In this document: positions 21,263 to 30,249 of the stretch, piece after piece
Layout: every line of letters begins with the position of its first letter
Position numbering within the stretch: the stretch's first letter is position 1
Assembly: GCA_021927905.1 (NCBI GenBank)
Contig: BLLK01000047.1
Location: 1,426,001 to 1,490,000, forward strand
Origin: Chaetoceros tenuissimus
Lineage: Eukaryota > Bacillariophyta > Thalassiosirophyceae > Chaetocerotales > Chaetocerotaceae
DNA: 64,000 nucleotides
Direction: 5' to 3'
Notes under the pieces: generated by a model
The model's input: the letters and a program-made list of their open reading frames with translations, nothing else
What the model was told of the DNA's origin: nothing
Database searches by the model: none
Position numbers and translations under genes: made by a program

Positions 21263-23281
21263 CAGCAAGTAATTACTTCGTTGAGAGGGTTCGCTATTCA
21301 CATCCTCAAAAGAGCTTGTGGCTGTTTCAGAATCATTGAATTTCATCCACACTCTCTCCTCAGAGTTCATACTTCTGCGAAGAGCGGTAGCAGTGTAATG
21401 TCCAGAATCAGGAGTTCTACCTAGGTGAGAAACGACGCCTGTTAGACCGTACGTGAACAATGATCTTGTCCCTTCCACAAGATTCTCATCTACAAATTTT
21501 TCCAGCGAAATTTCCCTAGTTGGAGCTACCTTTTCGGATCTCTTCTGCATTTGGTTATTATTATAGGCAAATCTTTTCAATTGTACAACAATTGCTTTAG
21601 GCCTTGAAACCATTGTTTTACACATAGTGCATGAGGTTTTATTACTGCACTCATCACACTGGAAATGTTCAATCTTTTCGTCACTGAAATACTTGTTCAA
21701 ACCCTTACTCACACTCCATTCGTTATCAGACATGTCATGATCATGAACTTCAAGTGCTAGACGGGTAAATGTTTCGTGACTAGATCGAGATGATCCACAA
21801 CTATCACATTTTCTTGACAACTGAATGACAATTTGAAAGAATGTAGATGTAGGGAGACTCTTTTCATCAATTCCAATATTCTGAGTTGCATCTTTTAGCT
21901 CTTCATGAAGGATAGCAATGAGACAAGACATGAATTCTTCTGCATCCTGTTGTTGGCCAACACGGAAGTCAGGAAGTTTCTTTTCAATTTCATTCCTTAG
22001 GATGGATGGATCGGCGAATGTTGTAGATTCAATACCTGGTAAATACGAAATGAGACCAAGATCTTTTCCAATCGAGAGCATTGCAGAACATATAGGGATT
22101 GAAGACTCTGCTGAGGCATCCATACTCCTAGATTTGATATCAGAGCATAATTTATCAAGATCTTGTAAAAAATCAGGTAAACTAAACAAGACTTGCAGGG
22201 ATGCGTTCAAATAACAGGTATTTCCAAGATTCTGTAGCCCCTTGGCTACTATGCCTTGTCGAAGATTACATTGAGGGATGGGAGTATGAATTGGCGACAA
22301 TGGCAAATTCCCTGTTTGAAGAGTAGGGATATCCTCTTCCATCTCATCATGCTCTTCTACTTCATCTTTGTTCTCTATGCTCATTTGCAAAATTTGTGTA
22401 TTCTCTTCTTCATAGTCAAATTCATCCATTTCATCCAGCTCAATTGTATAAGAATCATCCTCCTCAATTTCAAAATCTGAGTGTAAGTCAAATTCAGATG
22501 ACAATACTAATTCATCATTGGATCTATCCCATTCTCCAAAGCACACAAAATTACCATTATCATCATATCCCCATAGCATTGGCTTGGCGTCACATAGCCA
22601 GGTATAGCCAGCGCATGCAATTTTTGATTTAAAACTGACAATTTTTCCTTTCTTTGTTTTCAAAAACACCACCCCTGGATCTCGTACTGGATGTAGTGGA
22701 ATAATAATGAAATGTGGGAGAAACTCCATAAGTGCACATACCTTGCGGAGAATACCCCTAATGTATGATATCCATGTACCATTTCTTGATAATTCATACT
22801 TTGCATCAAAGAATTCAATAACATAGACATTTCTACTTTCATCCAAATACATGTCTTTACAAACAAAGACGCCAGCCTTTTCATATTTCATTTGATTGAT
22901 ATTATAGTCAACCTCATCTGACTTTTCCATTTCTCCACGTTCTATACATTGATCTCGATAAAAGCCAAAGATTTCTTCTCTAGATCCAGTAAATCCATCA
23001 CATTCTTCATAGAGCCAGTCAATCTTTTCCGCCATGCACCCCATAATGTTTGTTCCAACACGCATCAAAAGAACATGCTCAAGGTCCCAATCTTCAGGCC
23101 AATACTCAAGTAAGCAAGCTCCTTGCCCTTTACACAATGCAGTTGAGTAGTTCCCTTTCACAGTCTGGGACTTTTTCCTTTTGGGTCGAGAATGTGTTTC
23201 CCGGAGTTTCAAGTTCTTGACATTTCCATCAAACTCCTTTCTCGGGGTACCTATACCAATAAGTTGAAATTCACTACTCAC
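21224..23281 (-). CDS. Ubiquitin-specific protease (USP/UBP deubiquitinase)
   Basis: The catalytic domain spans about residues 346-680 of this open frame. The Cys box is KGLQNLGNTCYLNASLQVL with C356. A zinc-ribbon-like CxxC pair follows (CDSCGSS, CDECSNKTSCTMC), then RPKAIVVQLKRFAY and the His box VSHLGRTPDSGHYTATAL, ending in the usual SNYLLLY strand. The enzyme would remove ubiquitin from proteins. The N-terminal 340 residues are unrecognised and acidic. The frame has no ATG at its start: it continues upstream, in the same frame, through a single TAA (23293-23291) into the 23291-23608 ORF. The first internal ATG is at 23065, leaving the whole USP domain intact. The last roughly ten codons lie antisense to the TPR remnant. 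Confidence 0.8.
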   Translation of the reverse strand: MSSEFQLIGIGTPRKEFDGNVKNLKLRETHSRPKRKKSQTVKGNYSTALCKGQGACLLEYWPEDWDLEHVLLMRVGTNIMGCMAEKIDWLYEECDGFTGSREEIFGFYRDQCIERGEMEKSDEVDYNINQMKYEKAGVFVCKDMYLDESRNVYVIEFFDAKYELSRNGTWISYIRGILRKVCALMEFLPHFIIIPLHPVRDPGVVFLKTKKGKIVSFKSKIACAGYTWLCDAKPMLWGYDDNGNFVCFGEWDRSNDELVLSSEFDLHSDFEIEEDDSYTIELDEMDEFDYEEENTQILQMSIENKDEVEEHDEMEEDIPTLQTGNLPLSPIHTPIPQCNLRQGIVAKGLQNLGNTCYLNASLQVLFSLPDFLQDLDKLCSDIKSRSMDASAESSIPICSAMLSIGKDLGLISYLPGIESTTFADPSILRNEIEKKLPDFRVGQQQDAEEFMSCLIAILHEELKDATQNIGIDEKSLPTSTFFQIVIQLSRKCDSCGSSRSSHETFTRLALEVHDHDMSDNEWSVSKGLNKYFSDEKIEHFQCDECSNKTSCTMCKTMVSRPKAIVVQLKRFAYNNNQMQKRSEKVAPTREISLEKFVDENLVEGTRSLFTYGLTGVVSHLGRTPDSGHYTATALRRSMNSEERVWMKFNDSETATSSFEDVNSEPSQRSNYLLLYCTKLDDLSQV

Positions 23282-23290
23282 TATCTCTTG

Positions 23291-23608
23291 TTATTCATCT
23301 TCTCTGTAATTCCCGACAATGACAGTTTCAAGTGATGATGGGTCTGGAGAATGGAATGCTTTGAGGAATTCAGATTGTTGCTCTTTCACTCTAGGTTCAG
23401 ATATACAAATAAATGATTGTTCATCAGAAATAGATACAATTGCTTTTTGTAGTTTGTATGGATGGCAGTCCTGGGGAAGATTTCCTCCATTCCCATTGAG
23501 ATGATCAGCATTGCTTTTAGATACAAGGTAGGCATCATCATTATCGAAATCACGGTCCCCTAGATCCACTCCAAATCCTTTGTCTAATATATTTTGAATA
23601 GCGCTCAT
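23291..23608 (-). CDS. N-terminal part of the USP gene, ended by an in-frame TAA
   Basis: 105 residues (MSAIQNILDKGFGVDLGDRD onward), low complexity and hydrophilic. Its TAA at 23293-23291 is followed directly, in the same frame, by CAA GAG ATA and then the long USP frame. No plausible intron removes the stop. The two parts were probably one protein; either a nonsense mutation, readthrough or a sequencing error separates them. Confidence 0.5.
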   Translation of the reverse strand: MSAIQNILDKGFGVDLGDRDFDNDDAYLVSKSNADHLNGNGGNLPQDCHPYKLQKAIVSISDEQSFICISEPRVKEQQSEFLKAFHSPDPSSLETVIVGNYREDE

Positions 23609-23909
23609 TCTGTATATAGTGTGTATAGTGTATCATATATTTCACATACAGTAATCATGCAACAAAGTAATGGTATGATGGAGGTATGTTTGAATATACA
23701 TTAGGATAGGTTGGAGAAATTGAGAAAAATGAGATGCCATTGATTTCATTCTGGAAAAGTCACAACTCAATCCAACAGGGTTATCATGTCACCTACCGCA
23801 ACTGATTTTTAACGGTTCTTGAGCAGAACTTCTTTTTTAAAATTTTGATGCCATGCTGCTACCATGCTTGAATACGCTCCAAGTAACCTACCTCATTATT
23901 CAAAGAACA
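23609..23909. other. Divergent promoter between USP and AP2/Myb genes
   Basis: About 300 bp of AT-rich DNA separating divergent genes. No clear motif. Confidence 0.3.
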
Positions 23910-24054
23910 ATGTCGCCTCCTAAAATCAACGCTATTATTATTGGAAGAAATCCATCTACTCCTCTAGTATCCACGTAAGTTCATTTGACCCGGAAACTTG
24001 AATCGTGAATTGTACTTGTTTCCGTGTGTCTAGGTCTGCGAGGTCTTAGGAGCG

Positions 24055-25290
24055 ATGCTAACTCTCATTCGAATCAATCACAGCTATGTTTTAACACAGA
24101 AGGAAAAGAGACTTTCTGAGAAAAGGAAGAAAGAGCGTCAAGAGATTCTTTTGGATAGACAACAAGAGAAGGAATTTCATCGCCGACGTTTAGCAAAGGC
24201 TGTTTCTCTACCAGTTCGACCAAATGCTACTGTCATTGGAAGGAATCCATCTACACCTTCTGTTACTTCCACACTGTATGCTAACCCACCCAAAGACCGA
24301 GCAACAAAGTACGAGGGTGTCTATTTGATTAGCTCGCACACTCCAAAATGTGGCGGTATCTATGCAGCGAAAATAAAAGACTGGAATGGAAAGGAAATCT
24401 TCATTGGAACTTTTACACTGGCATGCGATGCTGCATACAATTATGATCGTTCTCATCGTTTTTTCGACATGGGGAAATGCAATTTTCAATCTTTAGAAGA
24501 ATATTTGGATGCATATCGAAGAGAGGTTACTGCTCGTGTTGATGAGTATTATGGAACCTTTTCCGAAGAAGAGAAAAAGATATTGAGTAAACAGCAACTC
24601 AGAGAGAAGATTGTAGAAATACACAAGGGAAATCGTTTGTCAAAAGAATATCTTATTTCCAAATTGAAAGGAACCAACAATGTAGGCCGTACTAGATCAA
24701 TCCACCTTGATACTGTTCTGGCAAATTTGCTAGGCAAACAAGTAACTGGTCCTTGGCGTAAGGATGAGGTAACAAAGCTATTGGAACTTGAGAAGAATTA
24801 TGAGAAAAGTATCAACAAATGGGAACTCATCTCAAAAGGAATGGGAAATAGATCAGCATCGCAATGTCGTAATAAGTTTCTTGATATAAATAAGTTTCGT
24901 GATATAAAGGGAAAGAAATCAAAGCACCATAATATACAGACCAAGAGAAAGCAACCGACAAGCACTAGTGGTAATGTATCAACACAGAGAAAGCAACCAA
25001 AAATGAGTCTTCCAATATCAATGGATGTACAATTACTTTTGAAAGCTACGAACTTGGCACAACAGGTTGTGAATATTCAAAAGGTTAGGGGAGAATATAA
25101 GTCGATTCTTCAATTGACTCATCGACAACTTGAGGCCTATAGTCGAAAACAGTCGATGAAAGTCTTAGAAAAGGAAATAGAGGCAAGCAGTATGTCACCT
25201 TATATGGAAAACAAAATTAAAATTCAGACAAATGCCTTTGTCACCGCGCATATTCTGGCAAGACGCGAGAATGGTATGTCTGTAAACTAA
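24055..25290 (+). CDS. AP2-like and Myb/SANT-like putative transcription factor
   Basis: 411 residues from the ATG at 24055. An AP2/ERF-like beta unit spans about residues 83-150 (TKYEGVYLI, YAAKIKDWNGKEIFIGTFTL, ACDAAYNYDRSHRFF), with the GTF and AA-YD signature of that fold. A Myb/SANT-like helix unit spans about residues 233-283 (PWRKDEVTKLLELEK, NKWELISKGMGNRSASQCRN). A basic stretch follows. A possible first exon begins at 23910 (MSPPKINAIIIGRNPSTP); its peptide IGRNPSTP recurs inside the main exon, and a GTATCC donor joined to the TAG at 24033 would keep frame. Role: sequence-specific DNA binding, inferred. Confidence 0.65.
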   Translation: MLTLIRINHSYVLTQKEKRLSEKRKKERQEILLDRQQEKEFHRRRLAKAVSLPVRPNATVIGRNPSTPSVTSTLYANPPKDRATKYEGVYLISSHTPKCGGIYAAKIKDWNGKEIFIGTFTLACDAAYNYDRSHRFFDMGKCNFQSLEEYLDAYRREVTARVDEYYGTFSEEEKKILSKQQLREKIVEIHKGNRLSKEYLISKLKGTNNVGRTRSIHLDTVLANLLGKQVTGPWRKDEVTKLLELEKNYEKSINKWELISKGMGNRSASQCRNKFLDINKFRDIKGKKSKHHNIQTKRKQPTSTSGNVSTQRKQPKMSLPISMDVQLLLKATNLAQQVVNIQKVRGEYKSILQLTHRQLEAYSRKQSMKVLEKEIEASSMSPYMENKIKIQTNAFVTAHILARRENGMSVN

Positions 25291-25507
25291 TTATAAATCT
25301 ATTCTATTCTTGTCATTAGAAGCAATTCAGTTTTCAAACTATTTCTTACTTAAAAGCATTTGAGTTGAAGTGCCTTCAACTGTATTGATCCTAGTTGCAA
25401 TGATCAATACATCACTCATTGCACAGTAATTGACTTCAACTTGGTAAAAGTTGATGAATTTGCTTTTCTCTCGAAGAAGTATAACCTCGACTTAGGAAGA
25501 AGTACTT

Positions 25508-26175
25508 CTAAGTAGTTGCTTCTGAAAACATATTAGTATCAATTTTTGTTATAAACTCAGTGGTAAGTATTATTACCAAAGTAGTAGCCCCAGACTGTAC
25601 CATTACGTAGCAAGGTACGTTGGCAGACTTGTTGAACGATGTTCGAATTCTCCACTGATTTACATACAGTGCTGGCACAAAGTTGCCTTTGTCAGTAGAT
25701 TGTTGAGAGTTTGGTTTGTTGTTGATTTTGTTCTTATCATAATTGTCAACCTCACTTTTTTGGTCCTCCCTCTGCATCTCTTGAACTAATTCTTTTGTTG
25801 CATCATGTATTTCATTTCGTATGTCTTCAAGTAGTTGACCGACAGGAACAATGCCTACAACTTTGTTTGTCATGACATTTGTATAGATTCCGCTTTGCAG
25901 CTCCATCTCATCTACTAATAATTGCACATATTCTGTTTCTTTGGTATTTTTCATGTTAAGTCTTTCTTGTAGTCGACCATATATTGATGGATCGACCCCT
26001 TCTTCAACCGCTGACTTCTTACGCCATCCTTTGATTTGGGTCTCTGAGGGATATATACAAAGCGAGGAATCTCTCAGATCTTTGTATGCAGCTGGATTCA
26101 TGTTGTATAAAGACAGCGCAAGTCGAATTTCTCTTGCTGTGTATCGCACTCTGCTTTTCTTTCCTTCATGAACTA
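25508..26175 (-). pseudogene. P-element/THAP-type transposase fragment (HTH region)
   Basis: The frame reads HEGKKSRVRYTAREIRLALS, then LYNMNPAAYKDLRDSSLCIY and PSETQIKGWRK. This pattern of RYT-E-R-ALSLY, a P-AY-LR segment, then PS-T-I--W is the helix-turn-helix region of P-element/THAP9-like transposases. The frame has no ATG at its start and overlaps the end of the 26166-27527 ORF in a different frame, which suggests one longer gene broken by a frameshift. The remaining residues up to the stop at 25508 include an IVPVG--LEDIRNEIH segment. No RNase H-like catalytic block is recognisable, so the element is at least truncated. Confidence 0.45.
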
Positions 26176-27527
26176 GCCGAATCTATGAACTCTGTGATTG
26201 ATTGTTTGTTATCCATTGCTGAATCTTCTTCCTTTTGCTTTGTTTGAATATTTTCTGATAGCGATTCTATCATCATTGCTCGGAATTTTTGATATTCATC
26301 GCTGCTGACCCGACTTGCGCCTTCTATGAGTTTCATTAGTTGTTCATCGTTGGTATTCTCACCATCTAGTTCAATTAGAGGTTGAGTGGCCATTGCAGAT
26401 TTTAATTTACTCTGCAAATTGTATTTAATGTAGCGATTCTGTCGAAGGCGCTTCTTTCTGGATCCTGGTGACAAGATGGTTATATTCACTTTGCTGTCGT
26501 GTTCGGTCCATGCAGCACCTGCTTTCCTCTTTCTTGAATTTCGTTTCAAATCATTAATTCTCAACTTTCTACATTCCATGCAAAGAGGTGTAGTACCTTC
26601 CTTCAATTTTTTATAAAACACGGTTTTCTTACAATTTGATTCGTCAACGTCTCCACGACAAAAATATACAGCCTTCTCCTTCTTCACGAATAAGGAATCA
26701 TCAGTGCATCCGTGAAAATATTTGAGCAGTTTTGAAATGTTGCAGTAGTGCATATTTGCATGAAGAGCATTATTGAATTTGCAAAAGTCGTATGGATTGT
26801 CTGTGGAAATATCTGATAAGTGAGAATCGACAATAAATTCCAACATCTTCATGAGATCGGAAACAGATGATATATAATCTTCAATCGATGATACTTTCAT
26901 TTCATCTGCTTGTGGAGTTTCCATATTTTGATCATTCTCTACAATAGTGTTCTTTCCCGGTGTTACCATCCGACTTTGAAGCCTAGCTGCCCGATCATTC
27001 GTAATTCCATCAGATAACTCGTCGGCTAACTCCTTCACTGCTTTCTTGGTAACATTTGGCACTAGAAAGTATTTACGCTCTTTCTCATTTTCAATTGCGA
27101 TATTTAGACTGTCATGAGGAAGTACACCTATATTGTACTTCTTGGCTTCATCCTCTGAAATTGGATTTCGTAAAAATCGCTTGTTGTCATCTATAATTGC
27201 ATTCCGTGGAAAGTGATGTTTAGCTATCCAAATATGTTTTTTATCAGAAAGATACCTGCGAGAAATCTTGAAATGAACGCATAAAACCTTCGTATAATCC
27301 TGAAATATGTCGTTCTTCTCTTTACTATTCTTGCTTCGAGAATCAAGCTTGATACAAGCTACTTCACCTAGTTTCTCATACTTAGTTAGTTGACTGTTTG
27401 AAAACTTCGGTCCAGCCAGCACACTCCTTCCAGTTGCAGGCACACACACCGGTATTTGTCGTCGATGATTTATGTGGCATATGGTTAATATTTTTTCAGT
27501 TTTGTATAAGATGTGGTTGGGTGTCAA
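26166..27527 (-). CDS. Transposon-derived protein with Cys-rich and basic region
   Basis: About 450 codons, but no ATG occurs in the first roughly 185 codons, so a 5' exon or a lost start is needed. A cysteine motif (VYFCRGDVDESNCKK, TTPLCMECRKL) is followed by a basic segment and HDSKVNITILSPGSRKKRLR, a layout seen just before the HTH domain in THAP/P-element-like proteins. The ORF ends 16-17 bp into the frame of the 25508-26175 fragment on the same strand, so the two probably were one transposase-like gene. Function as an active transposase is unlikely; a domesticated or decaying copy is the better reading. Confidence 0.45.
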   Translation of the reverse strand: MTPNHILYKTEKILTICHINHRRQIPVCVPATGRSVLAGPKFSNSQLTKYEKLGEVACIKLDSRSKNSKEKNDIFQDYTKVLCVHFKISRRYLSDKKHIWIAKHHFPRNAIIDDNKRFLRNPISEDEAKKYNIGVLPHDSLNIAIENEKERKYFLVPNVTKKAVKELADELSDGITNDRAARLQSRMVTPGKNTIVENDQNMETPQADEMKVSSIEDYISSVSDLMKMLEFIVDSHLSDISTDNPYDFCKFNNALHANMHYCNISKLLKYFHGCTDDSLFVKKEKAVYFCRGDVDESNCKKTVFYKKLKEGTTPLCMECRKLRINDLKRNSRKRKAGAAWTEHDSKVNITILSPGSRKKRLRQNRYIKYNLQSKLKSAMATQPLIELDGENTNDEQLMKLIEGASRVSSDEYQKFRAMMIESLSENIQTKQKEEDSAMDNKQSITEFIDSASS

Positions 27528-27836
27528 GTCAATATATCTATGTGTGTGTAGTGTGTTTTGTTGAGAGAAACCGAGGGTTTCCTGTGACTCGTTTTGCCTT
27601 CAGGTGCCACGCATGTTTTTGGCGCGAAACGGCTGCTGTACTACCTGTCTCTATTTATCTACCATGATCATTTTGTGGCTCAACAATGAAGTGCATTGGT
27701 GTTTTGTGATGATGATGAAGATGAAAGAGGATGAGGGTGCCTATGTTTGGCACATAAATAGTGTCAAAGATACTTTTTACCATCGCATTTCACTTCCATA
27801 AATTCATGTGCAAGAGACTGACTGACTTCTTCAAAG
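27528..27836. promoter_or_regulatory. Divergent intergenic region upstream of the RGRG protein
   Basis: About 300 bp between divergent genes. A T-rich and GTGT-rich patch (27535-27560) is present. Nothing else is recognisable. Confidence 0.3.
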
Positions 27837-30115
27837 ATGAATAATTCGAACTCTGCGGCATCATTGATTCTAGGTGACTTGGACAACTCTATGCTAAAAG
27901 TTGCAACCAAGGAGACTTGCTATTCCAGGCTAAACATGACAAAGGCAATCCAGGATCTTGCACCGTATCTCACGCCTACCCCTTCTTCAAATGATGCAGA
28001 GCTCGTCGACTACACAAAGTATAGCATCGACGATTCCAACAAAGACACAGTAGCAAGCTTTATTTCAAAGGAAGTGTATCAAGAAAATATAACTTCTTAT
28101 GAAAAAATATTGCTCTGTATCGAGTGCACCATACGCTCTTCTGATGCTGTCAAGAAGACTCTTCTTCGGCTTGCCCAAGACGGCACAGGTAGAAGTGGAG
28201 GACAATTTTGTTTTATCAGATGGCTAAGTATGGCTATTGATAGAATCGAGGATAGATACAAAAATGGCGACAAGCCAAGTGAACACGAACCAGAGTCGCG
28301 TGTTGAAGAGATGATTGTGGAAAGCATTATGGAATTGATTTGTTCCTTTGGTGTCATCAAAAAAGAAAAACAGCTCGTGACACTAAAGACTAAGTTCGGG
28401 TTGGATTGGCATAACCTTTGCTTTCAGGTAAATGGAAACATTCTTTCCTCTTCATATTCTATTGTAACATGCACTAACCACAACCCTAAAAATAGACAAG
28501 CATATTCGCAACATCTCATAAGTTGCAAGCAATTATGAAAGCATGCGAAAAAGCAGAAGAGAAACTAAATTGTGTCAAAGATGAAAAAGCATTCCTACAT
28601 GCACCCAAACCAATGCCAAAAATTATGATTCCAGTCATGAGAAGAAAGATCCCAGCGAAAACAGCTAAACCTGCACTGGATACAACTGTTTCAAATGACA
28701 AACCAGCTACAGTACCAGATGTACAGGGCGAAACTACTTCGTCAAATAATCAAAGAAGTAGCACATTCACGAGCAGATCATATTCTCCGCAAAAATCGTC
28801 GAGTAGACCTAATCAAGCTGAGGTGATCAATATTGAACAAGATGAACCAAACAGAAGTAATGGAAGTAATTCATTTAAGGTACAAGATGATCCCCGAGCC
28901 AAATTTTCTGGTAGCGGATGGGATAATTTTGACCCTGAAAAATATAAGAGACCTAATCCTGGCAGATTTAAGAAAAGATTTCATAATGGTTCTAGAACTG
29001 AGAGCACTGCTCCCAGAAAGAATTACTCCAATCAAGATCATTCATCGTATGGGTCCAACACAAGTAGACACTCAAATGAACAAAATTCTACAAACAGGCC
29101 AAATTTTAATGATTCTTCTCGTGGGAGTAGAAATGAACCTGATGAAAACATCAGTCGTAACGCTCCAAGAGAAAATAATCAAGGTCCATATGGTCGATCT
29201 GCCCATCACAGTAACAATGAAGGAGGCAGAGATCCATACAGTCGTAATAGAAATTACGACAAAAATCAAGATGCATATGGTCGATCTACCTCTCACAGTA
29301 GCAACGATCTAGGTAGAGATCCATATACTCGTAAACGAACAGAGAGGGATTATGACAACAATACACACCACAAAAAACCTCGATACGATCATCAAGCTTC
29401 ATATGGTTCGTCGGGGAGCGGTGGAAGAGATGAAGATAAGAATGGTGGTCGTGGTAGAGGACGTGGTAGAACTTTACCTGCGTGGCAGACTCAGGGCAAG
29501 CAAGTCGCCTCAGAAGATGTCATTGCCCGCGATAGCTACAGTAGCTCTGCACCATCAAATATGAATAGAGTTGTTTCGGATAACAGTCAAAGTAATGGAC
29601 AAGAGTCGCGAGGACGAGGCAGGGGACGCACTTTACCTAGTTGGATGACTAATAAGGAATCCTCTAATACTCCCCCTCCAGTTGATCTTGATGCACTTGC
29701 TGCAAAAGCTGAAGAAGCGATCGCACAAGTGAATTCGCCCGCTCCAGTAGCACCTACTATTAATGCAGAGAATTCTCAAGCAGATGATTTCAAAGCATAT
29801 AAAGCAGCAATGAGAAATCAAGGAAAGAACAATCAGCAGAGGAACTACAATAATACTGGGAGAGGGAGAGGGAGATCTAATAACAGGTACAGCAATCCAC
29901 AAAATTCAAGTTCATATGGACCAAATACATCATCTGAACCTTCTCGAGGCCGTGGACGAGGTATGGATATGACCAAACCTAGTTGGATGACTCGAGGAGG
30001 AAATAGTGGACAGGAAGTAGCACCTTCACGCCAAGTTTCACATCAAGAGGCATCAGAATCACAAGGAAGGGGGAGAGGTAGAACACTGCCTGCCTGGATG
30101 ACTAAACCAAATTAA
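27837..30115 (+). CDS. RGRG-repeat protein with LPAWMT motifs, probably RNA-associated
   Basis: Two exons (27837-28427 and 28496-30115) joined across a 68-bp intron give 736 residues. The first 200 residues are a helical, ordered domain (ITSYEKILLCIECTIRSSDA). The rest is disordered and rich in S, N, R and G. It carries four copies of an RGRGRG unit followed by a Trp motif: TLPAWQT, TLPSWMT, KPSWMT and TLPAWMT, with the last almost at the C-terminus. Two internal tandem units (GRSAHHSNNEGGRDPYSRNR and a near copy) are also present. RGRG tracts bind RNA and are methylated by PRMTs; the LPAWMT motif occurs next to such tracts in splicing-related proteins. The exact family is not recognised. Confidence 0.65.
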
Positions 30116-30249
30116 TAAATCTAATCTATGATGGAAAAAAAATTACGGAAAATATACTAATTAGTATCAAATTTGATGAAGCATCATGTTCATGTGCAAT
30201 CTTTATATTTCAATTACTCGTTATAAATGACTAGGAACAATTTATATGA

